64,000 bases of DNA from assembly GCF_020595095.1 (NCBI RefSeq), contig NZ_JAJDOP010000005.1, forward strand, positions 186,001-250,000. The letters run 5' to 3'. The translations under genes and the position numbers were made by a program. Source of the DNA: Microvirga rosea (GTDB lineage: Bacteria > Pseudomonadota > Alphaproteobacteria > Rhizobiales > Beijerinckiaceae). A model generated the notes under the pieces. It was not told the DNA's origin. It saw only the letters and a program-made list of their open reading frames with translations, and did no database searches. Positions 37,189 to 48,234 of this stretch are shown in pieces; within the stretch, counting starts at the first letter, position 1; each line of letters begins with the position of its first letter.

Positions 37189-39927
37189 ATGTCGTCACAA
37201 GCCCGATACCAATCCCCCGATCGCCCTGAATCCGAGGCGCCGGTTCCGGCGAAAGCGGCGGCGGACAGCCGCGTCACGCCGATGATGGCGCAATATATCG
37301 AGATCAAGGCCGCCAATCCCGACAGTCTGCTGTTCTACCGGATGGGAGATTTCTACGAACTCTTCTTCGAGGATGCGGAGATTGCGAGCCAGGCCCTCGG
37401 CATCGTCCTGACGAAACGGGGCAAGCACCAGGGGCAGGATATCCCGATGTGCGGCGTCCCCGTCGAGCGGGCGGATGATTACCTGCAGCGTCTCATCGGC
37501 CTGGGGCACCGGGTGGCGGTCTGCGAACAGACCGAGGATCCGGCAGAGGCCAAGAAGCGGGGCGCAAAGTCCGTCGTGCGGCGGGATGTCGTGCGGCTGG
37601 TCACGCCCGGCACCATCACGGAGGATCGGCTCCTCGATCCGGGGCGGGCCAACTTTTTCCTCGCGATCGCCCGGCGCCGCGTGTCCGATCAGGAATGGTG
37701 CTACGGCCTCGCGGCAGTCGACATTTCCACAGGTCATTTCGTGCTGAGCGAAACCGACGGGACAGGCCTTTCGGCCGAGATCGCCCGCTTCGAGCCCCGC
37801 GAAATCCTCGTGCCGGATGTGATCCACGACGATCCGGAGCTGGCGGCCTTCTGGCGCGAAACCAAGGCGGCCATCACCCCCCTCTCACGGGAAGGCCTCG
37901 ACCCGGCTTCCGCGGAAAGGCGCCTGAAGGACTATTTCGGGATCGCAACCCTCGATTCCTTCGGATCGTTCGGCCGCGCCGAAATCACGGCGGCCGGAAG
38001 TGCTCTTTTCTATATCGAGAAGACCCAGATCGGCAGCCGCCCGGTTCTCAACCCGCCCTCGCGGGACGTCGTCGGAGCCGCGCTCGCGATCGATGCGGCG
38101 ACCCGGGCGAACCTCGAACTCACCCGGACCCTTGCCGGTGAACGCGCGGGCAGTCTTCTGGCGACGATCGACTGCACCGTCACACCCGGCGGCGCCCGGC
38201 TTCTCGGCGAGCGGCTCGCCGGCCCCCTGACGGACCCGGACCGGATCCGCGACCGTCAGGACTCGGTCGCCGCCCTTGCGGAAAATGGAGAGCTTCGCGA
38301 GCGCATCCGCCGTATCCTCAAGCGCTCGCCGGACCTTGCCCGGGCCCTCTCGCGCCTCGGCCTGGGCCGAGGTGGCCCGCGCGATCTTGCCTGCGTCCGC
38401 GATGGCCTGCTGGCCGCCCGGGATCTCGGCCTTGAACTGGCCATCGCTCCGGTCCTGCCCAAAGAGCTGGCCGAGGCGTCCGACCGGCTGAAGTCCCTCG
38501 ATACCACCGCAGCCGACAGGCTTGCGGCCGCGCTGGCCGACGAGTTGCCCCTCCTGAAGCGGGACGGCGGCTTCATTCGCCCGGGCTACGATTCCGATCT
38601 CGACGAATTGCGGGAGCTCCAGCAGGATTCCCGACGGTTCATCGCGGCCCTGCAGGCGCGCTACGCCACGGATACCGGATGCCGGGCCCTCCGGGTGAAG
38701 CACAACCACATGATCGGCTACTTCGTGGAAGTGCCGCAGAATGTCGGCGAAGACCTGCTCAAGGAGCCGTGGAAGGAGCTTTTCGTCCATCGCCAGACCA
38801 TGGCCGGAGCGATGCGCTTCTCGACCGTAGAACTCGGCGAACTGGAATCGAAGATCGCTTCGGCGGCCGACCGGGCCCTGCGGATCGAGCTCGGATTGTT
38901 CGACGCCATGGTGCAGGAGCTTCTTGCCTTGTCGAGCGACATCGCGTCGGCCGCAGAGGCGCTCGCCGTGGTCGACGTGACGGCCGCGCTCGCCGATCTG
39001 GCGACCCGCCTCGACTGGACACGCCCAACCATCGACAAGAGCCTGGCTTTCCAGATCAAGGGCGGGCGTCATCCGGTTGTGGAAGCGGCACTCAAGCGGC
39101 AGGGCGAGGCCTTCATCGCCAATGATTCCGACCTGTCTGGCAAGGATGCCGGTCACATTCTCCTGATCACCGGCCCGAACATGGGCGGCAAGTCCACCTA
39201 TCTGCGCCAGAATGCGCTCATCGTGGTGCTGGCGCAGATGGGATCGTTCGTACCGGCCAGGGAGGCTCATATCGGGGTCGTCGACCGGCTCTTTTCACGG
39301 GTCGGCGCGGCGGACGACCTGGCCCGGGGCCGCTCGACCTTCATGGTCGAGATGGTCGAGACCGCCGCGATCCTCAATCAGGCAACAGCCCGATCCCTCG
39401 TCATTCTCGATGAAATCGGACGAGGAACGGCAACCTTCGACGGGTTGTCCATCGCATGGGCGGCCATCGAGCACCTGCACGAGGCGAACCGTTGCCGCGC
39501 TCTGTTCGCCACCCACTTCCATGAATTGACGGCCCTGTCGGAGCGGCTCCCGCGAATTTCCAATGCAACGCTGAAGGTCACGGAATGGCACGGGGACGTG
39601 GTCTTCCTGCACGAGGTCGTGCCGGGGACGGCGGACCGATCCTATGGGCTGCAGGTTGCTCGTCTGGCGGGGTTGCCGATCGCCGTCGTGGAGCGGGCGA
39701 AAGCGATCCTGAGCGAACTCGAACGCTCCGACCGGGAGCATCCCAAGCGTGCTTTGGTGGATGATCTGCCTCTCTTCGCAATGGCGACGCGGCCGGAACC
39801 GGCGGCAAGCAACGCTCCGGATCCGTTGCGGGATGCACTCGGGGCCATCGACCCGGATCAGATGACGCCGCGCGAGGCTCTCGAGGCTCTGTATCGCCTC
39901 AAGGCGCAGAACTCTAGCGCAGGCTAG
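37189..39927 (+). CDS. mutS: DNA mismatch repair protein MutS
   Basis: 912 residues. Mismatch-sensing motif [15 protein letters not shown] (Phe-x-Glu) near residue 50; core and clamp domains in the middle; ATPase with Walker [16 protein letters not shown] near 660, [20 protein letters not shown], Walker [16 protein letters not shown] and [11 protein letters not shown]. The C-terminus ([20 protein letters not shown]) matches the dimerisation tail. Start at [11 protein letters not shown] 37144 is an alternative. Confidence 0.97.
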   Translation: MSSQARYQSPDRPESEAPVPAKAAADSRVTPMMAQYIEIKAANPDSLLFYRMGDFYELFFEDAEIASQALGIVLTKRGKHQGQDIPMCGVPVERADDYLQRLIGLGHRVAVCEQTEDPAEAKKRGAKSVVRRDVVRLVTPGTITEDRLLDPGRANFFLAIARRRVSDQEWCYGLAAVDISTGHFVLSETDGTGLSAEIARFEPREILVPDVIHDDPELAAFWRETKAAITPLSREGLDPASAERRLKDYFGIATLDSFGSFGRAEITAAGSALFYIEKTQIGSRPVLNPPSRDVVGAALAIDAATRANLELTRTLAGERAGSLLATIDCTVTPGGARLLGERLAGPLTDPDRIRDRQDSVAALAENGELRERIRRILKRSPDLARALSRLGLGRGGPRDLACVRDGLLAARDLGLELAIAPVLPKELAEASDRLKSLDTTAADRLAAALADELPLLKRDGGFIRPGYDSDLDELRELQQDSRRFIAALQARYATDTGCRALRVKHNHMIGYFVEVPQNVGEDLLKEPWKELFVHRQTMAGAMRFSTVELGELESKIASAADRALRIELGLFDAMVQELLALSSDIASAAEALAVVDVTAALADLATRLDWTRPTIDKSLAFQIKGGRHPVVEAALKRQGEAFIANDSDLSGKDAGHILLITGPNMGGKSTYLRQNALIVVLAQMGSFVPAREAHIGVVDRLFSRVGAADDLARGRSTFMVEMVETAAILNQATARSLVILDEIGRGTATFDGLSIAWAAIEHLHEANRCRALFATHFHELTALSERLPRISNATLKVTEWHGDVVFLHEVVPGTADRSYGLQVARLAGLPIAVVERAKAILSELERSDREHPKRALVDDLPLFAMATRPEPAASNAPDPLRDALGAIDPDQMTPREALEALYRLKAQNSSAG

Positions 39928-39946
39928 CCGAGCCTTCTAGGAGCCT

Positions 39947-40399
39947 CTAGGAAAGGGTAGACCGGTCCCCCGGGCTCATCGCTCCGAAAGGAATGAAGGT
40001 CACCGTGCGGCTTGGCTCGGCACCGTCTTCCCGATCCGCCAGGATATACGCCAGCGCCTCACGAACACCGCGTTCGGTGTAAGGTTTGGAGATGACACCC
40101 CGGGCTCCGGCGAAGTCCTCCGGAATGCGCTTGGTGTTCGCAGTCATGAACAGAACGGTCGTTCCGAGCTGGGACGTCAGCTGGCGCGCCACGTCGACGC
40201 CGGTAGGACCATCGGCCAGATGGATATCCACAAAGGCAAGATCGGGCTTGAGGTTTCGTGCGAGCTTCAAGGCTTCGGACGAAGAGGGCGCAACGCCGAC
40301 CACATCGTGACCCGCTTCCTGCAGAAGCGTCTCGAGCTCCAGAGCGATCAGGATTTCGTCTTCGATGATCAGGATACGCAACGACTTACCGGTATTCAA
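39947..40399 (-). CDS. Single-domain response regulator
   Basis: 150 residues with only a receiver domain. Acidic pocket IIEDE, phospho-acceptor in LAFVDIHLADGPTG (Asp near 59), MTAN and lysine in ISKPYTERGV. There is no output domain, so it probably passes signals between proteins as CheY-like or Rhizobiales stand-alone receivers do. The start is TTG at 40399 with GGAG eight bases upstream. Partner kinase not in the window. Confidence 0.88.
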   Translation of the reverse strand: MNTGKSLRILIIEDEILIALELETLLQEAGHDVVGVAPSSSEALKLARNLKPDLAFVDIHLADGPTGVDVARQLTSQLGTTVLFMTANTKRIPEDFAGARGVISKPYTERGVREALAYILADREDGAEPSRTVTFIPFGAMSPGDRSTLS

Positions 40400-40836
40400 A
40401 ACCGTGTCTCCTTTGCCGGCGCGGGCATCCGCGCATCCGCAAGGCGCGCACGGCTCCTAACGGGGGAAACCAGAAATTCTGCTGAAGAGAAACAGGATGG
40501 GAGCGGGCTCACGCCTGCCTGTTCTGCGGATCCTGTATCATAAGGGAAACCAACCGTCAGCAGAGCTCTCTTTGCCGAAACGCAACGCGACATTGCACGA
40601 GAACTCCCTGACTGACCGCCGCACAAGCGGTTTGCCCCCCTCATGATGCGCTGCTCTCCACCGTCTTCTTATGAGCAAGGCGGCTTGGCGCCACCTGCCC
40701 TTGATGCGACTCAACGCCGGAACAGGGGCTGAGTTCCGGACTCTTTAGCCGCAGCAGGAATTCATGCACTCGATACGTAATACTATCGCAAAGAGGCTGT
40801 ATCGGCTAAGTTCCGACCGTCACGGAGTTTCAGCCT
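40400..40836. other. Gene-free 437-bp region
   Basis: Between a minus-strand response regulator and yifB on the plus strand, so it should hold both promoters. I see no convincing consensus promoter, palindrome, tRNA or conserved reading frame in it. Confidence 0.6.
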
Positions 40837-42381
40837 ATGGTCATGCGCGTTTCCACTGTCGCCTTCGAAGGGATCGAAGCGCGTGCGGTCGATGTGCAGG
40901 TCCAGATCGCCCCCGGCAATGTCGCCTTCATGATCGTCGGGCTTCCGGACAAGGCCGTCGCCGAATCCCGGGAGAGGGTTCGCTCGGCATTGATTGCTTC
41001 GGGCCTGGCTCTTCCGGCCAAGCGAATCACCGTCAATCTCGCGCCGGCGGATCTTCCCAAGGAGGGGAGCCACTACGACCTCCCGATCGCTCTGGGCGTC
41101 ATGGCGGCCATCGGGGCCATTCCGGCCGACGCCCTGAGCGGATTCACGGTTCTGGGTGAGCTGGCCCTCGACGGATCGATTACATCGGTTGCAGGAGTCC
41201 TGCCCGCCGCGATCGCGGCCTTCGAGCGCCAGCAGGGCCTTATCTGCCCCGCCGCCTGCGGCGCCGAGGCGGCGTGGGCAGGTAGCGACATCGAGATTCT
41301 GGCTCCCCTATCGCTGATTCAGCTGGCCAATCATTTCAAGGGCAGCCAAGTCATGGTGCGCCCGAAACCGGCCATCATGCCCGCTTCGGGCTCCATGCCG
41401 GATCTTCGGGACATCAAAGGACAGGAGAGCGCAAAGCGGACTCTCGAAATCGCCGCGGCGGGCGCCCACAACCTCCTGATGTGCGGTCCGCCGGGAGCCG
41501 GGAAATCGATGCTCGCCCAGCGCCTGCCCTCGATTCTGCCGCCCCTTGCGCCGCGGGAGCTGTTGGAGCTTTCGATGATCCAGTCGGTCGCAGGGCTCCT
41601 GGCGGATGGCGCGTTGACGAACCGGCGCCCTTTTCGGGCGCCCCACCATTCCGCCTCCATGGCGGCGCTTGTCGGCGGAGGATTGAACGCTCGCCCGGGC
41701 GAGGCGTCGCTGGCGCATCACGGGGTGCTGTTCCTGGACGAGCTGCCGGAATTCCAGCCCCAGGTCCTCGATTCCCTGCGGCAGCCGCTCGAGGCGGGCG
41801 AGATCCTGATTGCGCGGGCGAATCATCGCGTGACCTATCCGGCCCGCTTCCAGCTTGTCGCCGCCATGAACCCCTGCCGCTGCGGCCAGGGGACGGAGCC
41901 CGGATTCGTCTGCCGTCGACAGCCGAACGAGCGATGCATCGCCCAGTATCAGGCGCGGATTTCGGGCCCTCTCCTCGACCGGATCGATCTTGTGATCGAT
42001 GTTCCGGCGGTCACGGCGGCCGACCTGATCCTGCCGCCGCCGCCGGAAGGCTCGGCGGAGGCCGCAAGCCGGGTCGCCCTCGCCCGCGACCGCCAGACCA
42101 GACGCTACGCGGCTCTCAAGCTTGACGGAATCACCACCAATGCCGCATGCCCACCGCCAGTTCTTGAAGAGATCGCGAAGCCGGACGCGGACGGCGCAGC
42201 CTTGATCCGCGATGCCGCCAACGCGATGCGCCTTTCGGCCAGAGGCTTTCACAGGGTCCTGAAGGTGGCGCGCACCTTGGCCGATCTCGACGATGACGAT
42301 CGAGTCCGCCGAATCCACCTTGCCGAGGCCCTATCCTACCGGGCAAACAGCGACCGGAAGCACAACACCGTATCGGCATGA
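40837..42381 (+). CDS. YifB/ComM family Mg-chelatase-like ATPase
   Basis: 514 residues. N-terminal Lon-protease-like domain (IVGLPDKAVAESRERVRSAL), central AAA+ domain with Walker A CGPPGAGKSMLAQRLPSIL near 218, FRAPHHSASMAALVGGG, Walker B LFLDELPEF, and cysteine-bearing MNPCRCGQ; C-terminal Mg_chelatase_C with RISGPLLDRIDLVIDVP. ComM of this family promotes branch migration in natural transformation. Start 40837 or 40843. Confidence 0.93.
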   Translation: MVMRVSTVAFEGIEARAVDVQVQIAPGNVAFMIVGLPDKAVAESRERVRSALIASGLALPAKRITVNLAPADLPKEGSHYDLPIALGVMAAIGAIPADALSGFTVLGELALDGSITSVAGVLPAAIAAFERQQGLICPAACGAEAAWAGSDIEILAPLSLIQLANHFKGSQVMVRPKPAIMPASGSMPDLRDIKGQESAKRTLEIAAAGAHNLLMCGPPGAGKSMLAQRLPSILPPLAPRELLELSMIQSVAGLLADGALTNRRPFRAPHHSASMAALVGGGLNARPGEASLAHHGVLFLDELPEFQPQVLDSLRQPLEAGEILIARANHRVTYPARFQLVAAMNPCRCGQGTEPGFVCRRQPNERCIAQYQARISGPLLDRIDLVIDVPAVTAADLILPPPPEGSAEAASRVALARDRQTRRYAALKLDGITTNAACPPPVLEEIAKPDADGAALIRDAANAMRLSARGFHRVLKVARTLADLDDDDRVRRIHLAEALSYRANSDRKHNTVSA

Positions 42382-42573
42382 GCTGGCTTGTGCGAAATCT
42401 TCCATCAGCACTTGGGGATAGGTGACAGAAATATTACAGGACCCTTGATAAGTCCCTCGCGAGCTTTGATCTTCTCTGTCACAAAATCGTTCGAAATGAG
42501 TTTTATGTCACAGCGCAAGGGCATTGGTCCTACCCACGGCCCGTCCGATCCGGTTTCATCGAACGAGGTCCTG

Positions 42574-43527
42574 ATGACGTCTTCCCGCCTGGACGAAACG
42601 GCAGTGTCTTCTTTTGCCCCGCCGCTGCCCCTGCCACCCGAAGAAGCAAGCTTCAAGGGAATGAGCCGATTTATTCCAGGCCTCGGCAAAGTTGTTCGGG
42701 ATCACGGGACCCTCGATCCAGCCCTCGGCCGTATCGGATCCCTGGAGGTTCGCCTCGCCACGACCGCAAAGGAGATCCGCCGCGCTCAGAAGCTGCGCTT
42801 CAAGGTTTTCTATGAGGAAATGTCTGCCGCCCCGACCGGTGCCGCTCTCTTGTCCCGGCGGGACGTCGATGATTTCGACGCGATCTGCGACCATCTCCTC
42901 GTTCTGGATCATGACGCGAAGGCCAAGCCGTTCCGCAAGCCCAAGCCCCAGGTCGTCGGGACGTACCGTCTCCTTCGCCAGGAAGTGGCGGATCGCCATT
43001 CCGGCTTCTACACGGCCGCCGAGTACGACATCGCCCCGATGATCAAAGCGCATCCCAACCTGCGCTTTCTCGAGCTCGGTCGCTCCTGTGTGCTGCAGCC
43101 CTACCGGAACAAGCGTACCGTGGAACTGCTCTGGCACGGCATCTGGACCTATGTGCTGCACCACCGCATCGACGTGATGATCGGTTGCGCCAGCCTCGAG
43201 GGCACGGATCCGCGCAATCTCGCCCTCCCACTCAGCTTCCTACATCATTACGCCTCCGCGCCCACGGAATGGCAGGCGAGCGCCGTGCCCGAACGCTTCA
43301 CGGCGATGGACATTCTTGCCAAGGAAGCCGTGGATCCGAAGGCGGCGCTCCACGCCCTGCCTCCGATGATCAAGGGTTACTTGCGCCTCGGCGCCAGCTT
43401 CGGTCGGGGTGCGGTGATCGACCGGCAGTTCGGCACGACCGATGTTCTGGTCATTCTGCCAGTTTCGGCGATCAACCCGCGCTACATCGACCATTTCGGC
43501 CCGACGGCGAACCGTCACGCGAGTTAG
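42574..43527 (+). CDS. GNAT-type acyltransferase, OlsB-like (COG3176)
   Basis: 317 residues from ATG 42574, which has GAGG five bases upstream; upstream in-frame ATGs at 42493 and 42505 would lengthen it. The core reads RAQKLRFKVFYEEMSA, DFDAICDHLLVLD, ELGRSCVLQPYRNKRTVELL and IDVMIGCASLEGTDP. These match the ornithine N-acyltransferase/'putative hemolysin' family that makes lyso-ornithine lipid. No olsA is nearby, so the lipid substrate is inferred only. Its stop overlaps the stop of the SDR gene on the other strand. Confidence 0.82.
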   Translation: MTSSRLDETAVSSFAPPLPLPPEEASFKGMSRFIPGLGKVVRDHGTLDPALGRIGSLEVRLATTAKEIRRAQKLRFKVFYEEMSAAPTGAALLSRRDVDDFDAICDHLLVLDHDAKAKPFRKPKPQVVGTYRLLRQEVADRHSGFYTAAEYDIAPMIKAHPNLRFLELGRSCVLQPYRNKRTVELLWHGIWTYVLHHRIDVMIGCASLEGTDPRNLALPLSFLHHYASAPTEWQASAVPERFTAMDILAKEAVDPKAALHALPPMIKGYLRLGASFGRGAVIDRQFGTTDVLVILPVSAINPRYIDHFGPTANRHAS

Positions 43528-44387
43528 TCAAACGCACCGGCTGCATGCAGGGCCGCGAGGCCCTCGCGATAGGTCGGATAGCGCAGGCGCACGCCGAGCT
43601 CCTCCTTCAGGAGGCGGTTCGCGATCCGCTTGTTTTCCTCATAGAAGCTGCGCCCCATCGGGCTGAGATCGGCATTCTCGAAGGGAATTTCAGGCGGCGG
43701 CGGCACGTGCGCCAGCTGCGCCGCGTAAGCGACGACATCCTGCGGCGGCGCCGGTTCATCGTCTCCCACATTGTAGATGGCGCCCGCCCGAGGTCGCCCG
43801 AGGGACGCGACCAGGACCGCGGCGATATCGTCCACATGGATACGGTTGAACACCTGTCCGGGCTTCACGATCCGTTGGGCCGTGCCACGGGACAGGTTGA
43901 CCAGTGCATTGCGTCCCGGCCCGTAGATGCCCGACAGACGGAAGATATGAATCGGCTTTCCGGTGGCGGCTCCCAAGCCGAGCCAATCCTGCTCGGCGGC
44001 CCAGCGCCGCTGCGAGGAGACGCTCTGCGGGCGCGCCGGAACGGTTTCATCCGTCCAGGCTCCGCCGCGGTCCCCATAAACACCGGTGGTCGAAAGATAG
44101 CCGATCCACGTCGAGCGCGACGCGGCAATGGCCTCCCGGAACCTTGCCAGCAGGGGATCCCCGTCAACGGAAGGCGGCGCCGAGACGAGGAGTGCGTCGG
44201 CCCGTCCGATCTCCTCGGCGACGAGGCCGGGATCGCAATCCTCCAGGGACAGCGCCGCGATGCCCTCGGCCGTGAGACGCCTGGCTTTGTCCGCCTGCCG
44301 CACGGTGCCGCTGATCCCGGACCAGGGGATCCCGGCCCGCATGAACGCATGCGCCGAATAGCCGAGCCCGAAGACGAACAATCTCAT
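43524..44387 (-). CDS. NAD(P)-dependent SDR-type epimerase/dehydratase (YeeZ-like)
   Basis: 287 residues. N-terminal nucleotide-binding [20 protein letters not shown], then [18 protein letters not shown] (active-site region), [12 protein letters not shown] and [16 protein letters not shown]. These are extended/atypical SDR features as in YeeZ. Role unknown. ATG overlaps the queG stop (ATGA), indicating coupled translation. Confidence 0.85.
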   Translation of the reverse strand: MRLFVFGLGYSAHAFMRAGIPWSGISGTVRQADKARRLTAEGIAALSLEDCDPGLVAEEIGRADALLVSAPPSVDGDPLLARFREAIAASRSTWIGYLSTTGVYGDRGGAWTDETVPARPQSVSSQRRWAAEQDWLGLGAATGKPIHIFRLSGIYGPGRNALVNLSRGTAQRIVKPGQVFNRIHVDDIAAVLVASLGRPRAGAIYNVGDDEPAPPQDVVAYAAQLAHVPPPPEIPFENADLSPMGRSFYEENKRIANRLLKEELGVRLRYPTYREGLAALHAAGAFD

Positions 44388-45553
44388 GCCACCGCCTCTT
44401 CGCGGTGAAGGGCCCGATCCCATTCCTGGCGCACGTTCTCATCCTCTTCTTGTTCCCGGCGGCTCGCCGCGTGGTGAGCCAACTCCTCGGGTGAAAGCAA
44501 TCGCGAGAGCGCCCAGACGGCCATGGCGCGAACAAGGGTAGAGCTGTCGTCGAGCAGGCGGAGCGCTTCCGCAGCAAGACGACGTTCGCCCGAATTGCCG
44601 ATGGCGATCAGGACATTGCGGATGAAGCGGTCGCGACCGGTCCGCTTGATGGGCGTACCGGCGAACCGGATGCGGAATTCCGCATCGTCGAGCCGCGCGA
44701 GGTCGGCGAGCGGCAGAGCGGCCAGATCATCCCGCTGCATGAGCCGGGTTTCCCTGGCCGTTTGGGCGAATTTGTTCCACGGGCAGACCGCCAGGCAATC
44801 ATCGCATCCGAAGATCCGGTTTCCGATCCCGCTGCGCAGATCCTCCGGGATGTGGCCTTTGTGTTCGATGGTCAGATAGGAAATGCAGCGTCTCGCATCG
44901 AGCCGGTAGGGCGCCGGGAAGGCCTTTGTCGGGCAGATGTCGAGGCAACGGCGGCAGGAGCCGCAATGATCGCGCTCGGGAGCGTCGGCCGGCAGCTCGG
45001 CCGTCGTGAAGATCGCGCCGAGAAACAGCCAATTGCCGAATTCCCGCGATACGATGACGGTGTGCTTGCCCTGCCATCCCAGGCCGGCGGCCTGCGCGAG
45101 CGGCTTTTCCATGACCGGCGCGGTGTCGACGAACACCTTGACGTCCGCGCCCCCCTTCGAGGCCAGGATGCCGGCGGCGTCCTTGAGCTTGCCCTTGATG
45201 ACGTCGTGATAATCCCGATTGCGGGCATAGACCGAGATTGCCCCGTGATCCTTCATGTCCAACGCGGCGAGCGGGTTCTCGGCGGGTCCATAATTGAGGC
45301 CGAGCAGGATGATGCTCTTCACGTCGGGCCACAGGGTCCGGGGGTCGGCCCGGCGCTCCGCCGTCTCGACCATCCAGTCCATGGATCCGTGGTGTCCTTC
45401 GGCCAGCCAAGCCTTCAGGCGCTCCGGCGCAAGGGGAATCCCGTCGGGGCGGGCGATGCGAACCACATCGAACCCGAGAGCCTGGGTACGGGCGATGAAG
45501 GCGCGCTTGAGGGCGTCACCCTCTAGAAGTCGAGGTTGTCGTAATGCTCCCAT
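44384..45553 (-). CDS. queG: Epoxyqueuosine reductase
   Basis: 389 residues. Last step of queuosine biosynthesis in tRNA wobble modification. Features: [29 protein letters not shown] with the catalytic aspartate, first cluster [15 protein letters not shown] and second [14 protein letters not shown], then a HEAT-like C-terminus. No good start exists inside the normal N-terminus ([10 protein letters not shown]); the nearest in-frame ATG at 45553 makes the gene overlap fzlA by 31 bases. The exact start is therefore uncertain. Confidence 0.93.
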   Translation of the reverse strand: MGALRQPRLLEGDALKRAFIARTQALGFDVVRIARPDGIPLAPERLKAWLAEGHHGSMDWMVETAERRADPRTLWPDVKSIILLGLNYGPAENPLAALDMKDHGAISVYARNRDYHDVIKGKLKDAAGILASKGGADVKVFVDTAPVMEKPLAQAAGLGWQGKHTVIVSREFGNWLFLGAIFTTAELPADAPERDHCGSCRRCLDICPTKAFPAPYRLDARRCISYLTIEHKGHIPEDLRSGIGNRIFGCDDCLAVCPWNKFAQTARETRLMQRDDLAALPLADLARLDDAEFRIRFAGTPIKRTGRDRFIRNVLIAIGNSGERRLAAEALRLLDDSSTLVRAMAVWALSRLLSPEELAHHAASRREQEEDENVRQEWDRALHREEAVA

Positions 45554-46215
45554 GGGGGCATCCCCGGCACCCGGTCCGCCAGGAGCGCGCGAAAGGACGG
45601 CCGGGACTTGATCCTGGCGTACCAATGCTTCGCTGTTTCGTCCTCGTCCCATGGCACGTCGCCGAGATAATCCACAATCGACAGGTGAGCGGCCGCCGCC
45701 AGATCCGCGTAGGTCAGATGCTGGCCGGCGAGCCAGTTCCGGGTCGCGATCAGATAGCCGATATATTTCAAGTGGTATCGCACATTGGTCCGCGCTGCGC
45801 GAATCGCGCCCATGTCCGGCGGACCGCCTCCCAGTTCCACCGGCATGAACCGTTTGTAGATCTTTTCTGTGGCAAGGTAATCCGACACTTCCCCGTGGAA
45901 CTTGACCAGAAACCAATCGACGAGACGGCGCACCTCCACCCGCTGGCTCACATCCCGGGGCAGGAAGCGGCGATCGCCTAAGCCGTCTCCGTAGGTTTCA
46001 TCCAGATACTCCGCGATGACCGAGGAGCCCGGAACCGCCAGCCCGTTGTCATCGATCAACAACGGCAGATTCCCGGCCGGATTGACCTCCAGAAGCGGGA
46101 CGCGCCGCTCCCACGGCTTCTCCTCGACCATCTCCGGTTCGAGGCCCAATTCAGCCAGGACCAAGCGCACAAACCGCGAGTGCGGGCAGAAGGGATGATA
46201 ATGGAGGGTGGCCAT
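45523..46215 (-). CDS. fzlA: GST-like FtsZ-binding protein FzlA
   Basis: 230 residues with thioredoxin-like N-domain ([31 protein letters not shown]) and helical C-domain ([33 protein letters not shown]) ending HYDNLDF. That ending and the SIVDY..DVPW block match FzlA, the alphaproteobacterial cell-division factor that curves FtsZ filaments, rather than detoxifying GSTs. Next to queG and uppP. Start at MATLHYHP. Confidence 0.82.
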   Translation of the reverse strand: MATLHYHPFCPHSRFVRLVLAELGLEPEMVEEKPWERRVPLLEVNPAGNLPLLIDDNGLAVPGSSVIAEYLDETYGDGLGDRRFLPRDVSQRVEVRRLVDWFLVKFHGEVSDYLATEKIYKRFMPVELGGGPPDMGAIRAARTNVRYHLKYIGYLIATRNWLAGQHLTYADLAAAAHLSIVDYLGDVPWDEDETAKHWYARIKSRPSFRALLADRVPGMPPWEHYDNLDF

Positions 46216-46392
46216 GAACCTGTCAGACGCGAAACAGGCGGCGAGAATAAGGCCGGTTTTCGTTAAGGCTTGGTAAGGAATTGTGGTGAATCTCATGTGC
46301 CCGGCGCAAACGGGGCACGATCCTCATGCAGGCTCCGCTTGACAGGTGCGCTCCCCCGCCTCCATGTGGCGCCGCTTTCAAGGTATCTGACG

Positions 46393-47190
46393 ATGTCGCA
46401 AATCATCGAGGCGTTTTTCCTGGGCCTCATCGAAGGGCTGACCGAATTCCTGCCGGTCTCGTCCACGGGCCATCTCCTGCTCGTCGGCCATTTCCTCGGC
46501 TTTGAATCGACCGGCAAAACCTTCGAAGTGCTGATCCAGCTCGGCGCGATCCTGGCGATCCTGTCGGTCTACTTCAACCGGCTCTGGGGCATCGCCCGCG
46601 CCCTGCCTTACGATCCCAACGCGCGGCGCTTCGTCATCGGCGTGCTGATCGCCTTTCTTCCGGCGGCTCTCATCGGCGCGGTTCTGCATGGGTTCATCAA
46701 GGAGGTGCTGTTCAACCCCTGGATCGTCTGCATGATGCTGATCGCCGGCGGGTTCGTGCTGCTTCTCGTGGATGCCATGCCCCTCGCCGCGGTCCATAAG
46801 GACGCCACGAAGTTCCCGCTCCCCATGTATCTGAAGATCGGATTCCTGCAGTGCCTCGCGATGATCCCCGGCGTATCCCGCTCCGGCGCGACCATTGTCG
46901 GCGCGATGCTGCTCGGCGCCGACAAGCGCGCGGCGGCGGAATTCTCCTTTTATCTCGCGATGCCGACGATGGCCGGCGCCTTTGCCTACGACCTTCTCAA
47001 GAATTACAAGGTTCTCTCGGCCAACGACGCCACCTTGATCGTGGTCGGGTTCATCGCGGCTTTCCTGTCGGCGCTGGTCGTGGTGAAGACTTTCCTGGAT
47101 TACATCTCGCGCCACGGCTTCGCGCCTTTCGCCTGGTGGCGGATCATTGTCGGTGCGGCGGGCCTCGCGGGCCTGATCGTGTTCGGCTGA
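46393..47190 (+). CDS. uppP: Undecaprenyl-diphosphate phosphatase
   Basis: 265 residues, polytopic inner-membrane protein. Signature motifs [20 protein letters not shown] near residue 12 and [20 protein letters not shown] near 160 carry the catalytic Glu, His and Arg. It recycles the lipid carrier for peptidoglycan synthesis. The start at [11 protein letters not shown] is in the normal family position. Confidence 0.97.
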   Translation: MSQIIEAFFLGLIEGLTEFLPVSSTGHLLLVGHFLGFESTGKTFEVLIQLGAILAILSVYFNRLWGIARALPYDPNARRFVIGVLIAFLPAALIGAVLHGFIKEVLFNPWIVCMMLIAGGFVLLLVDAMPLAAVHKDATKFPLPMYLKIGFLQCLAMIPGVSRSGATIVGAMLLGADKRAAAEFSFYLAMPTMAGAFAYDLLKNYKVLSANDATLIVVGFIAAFLSALVVVKTFLDYISRHGFAPFAWWRIIVGAAGLAGLIVFG

Positions 47191-47197
47191 GGGTGCC

Positions 47198-47431
47198 ATG
47201 AGCACACCCGGCGAAGCCCTCGCGGTCACCATCGCCATTACGGCCGCTCTCGCCGCCGTGATGCTGGGGATGCTCATCGGCTTGTCGAGCCCTCGCGCGA
47301 CGGAACCGGGCGCCTCGTGCCAGGAATGGACGGACGGCTGCGTGATCTGCAGCCGCAGGCCCAACGGCGCGGCCTGCTCGACGCCGGGAATCGCCTGCAC
47401 GCCGGGCCCTCTGCAGTGCCTCAAGCGTTGA
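47198..47431 (+). CDS. Small membrane-anchored cysteine-rich protein
   Basis: 77 residues. One hydrophobic helix (about 9-29) is followed by a C-terminal part with six cysteines (CQEWTDGCVICSRR and AACSTPGIACTPGPLQC). If the tail is periplasmic the cysteines could form disulphides. The frame starts 7 bp after uppP and is probably co-transcribed. I do not recognise a family; the regular cysteine spacing argues for a real gene. Confidence 0.6.
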   Translation: MSTPGEALAVTIAITAALAAVMLGMLIGLSSPRATEPGASCQEWTDGCVICSRRPNGAACSTPGIACTPGPLQCLKR

Positions 47432-47443
47432 GCGGCCCGGGCC

Positions 47444-48214
47444 CTAGGGCGCAGGCGTCTTGTCGGGACAGCGGCAAAGGTCGCTGATCGGGCAGCGCCA
47501 GCACTCGGGTTTTCGCGCCTTGCAGATGTAGCGCCCGTGCAGGATCAGCCAGTGGTGGGCATGAAGCCGGAATTCGTCCGGCATCAAAGCCTCCAGGGCT
47601 TCCTGGGTTTCAAGCGGGGTTTTGGTCAGCGCGAACGGGATGCGGTTCGTCACCCGGAAAATATGCGTATCGACCGCAATGCGCGGATCGCCGAACGCGA
47701 TGTTGACCACGACGCTGGCGGTCTTCCGGCCGACGCCCGGAAATGTCTCCAGGATCTCGACGGAGTTGGGAACCTTGCCGCCGAACTCCTCCACCAGACG
47801 CTTCGAGAAGGCGATCACGTTCTTCGCCTTCGTGTTGAAGAAGTTCAGCGTCTTGATGTATTGGCGCAGCCCCTCTTCCCCGAGCGCCAGCATCTTCTTG
47901 GGCGTGTCGGCAATGGGAAAGAGATCCCTTGTCGCCTTGTTGACACCCACGTCGGTGGATTGCGCCGATAGCGCGACCGCCACCAGGAGCGTGTAGGGAT
48001 TGGTGTGGTCGAGCTCGCCTTTCGGCTCCGGATTGAGATCGCGGAAACGCCGGAAGATTTCGGTCAACGTCGCGCGGTCGACCGGCTTCGGCATACGGAT
48101 CCGGATGGCCTTGCCGGTTGCCTTCGGAGCGGCTTTCGCCTTTCCGGTCAACGGGGGTACCAGGGCGGCTTTGGGTTTGGAAATGCGGCGGGGTGACCGC
48201 TTCAGATCGGACAT
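47444..48214 (-). CDS. nth: Endonuclease III
   Basis: 256 residues. Base-excision glycosylase/AP lyase for oxidised pyrimidines. Helix-hairpin-helix LETFPGVGRKTASVVV with catalytic lysine, VDTHIFRVTNRI with catalytic aspartate, and cluster C-x6-C-x2-C-x5-C (CKARKPECWRCPISDLC). The lysine/proline-rich N-terminal extension of about 50 residues is longer than E. coli Nth. Start at MSDLKRSPRR. Confidence 0.96.
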   Translation of the reverse strand: MSDLKRSPRRISKPKAALVPPLTGKAKAAPKATGKAIRIRMPKPVDRATLTEIFRRFRDLNPEPKGELDHTNPYTLLVAVALSAQSTDVGVNKATRDLFPIADTPKKMLALGEEGLRQYIKTLNFFNTKAKNVIAFSKRLVEEFGGKVPNSVEILETFPGVGRKTASVVVNIAFGDPRIAVDTHIFRVTNRIPFALTKTPLETQEALEALMPDEFRLHAHHWLILHGRYICKARKPECWRCPISDLCRCPDKTPAP

Positions 48215-48234
48215 GAGAGCGTTATAATCAGACG

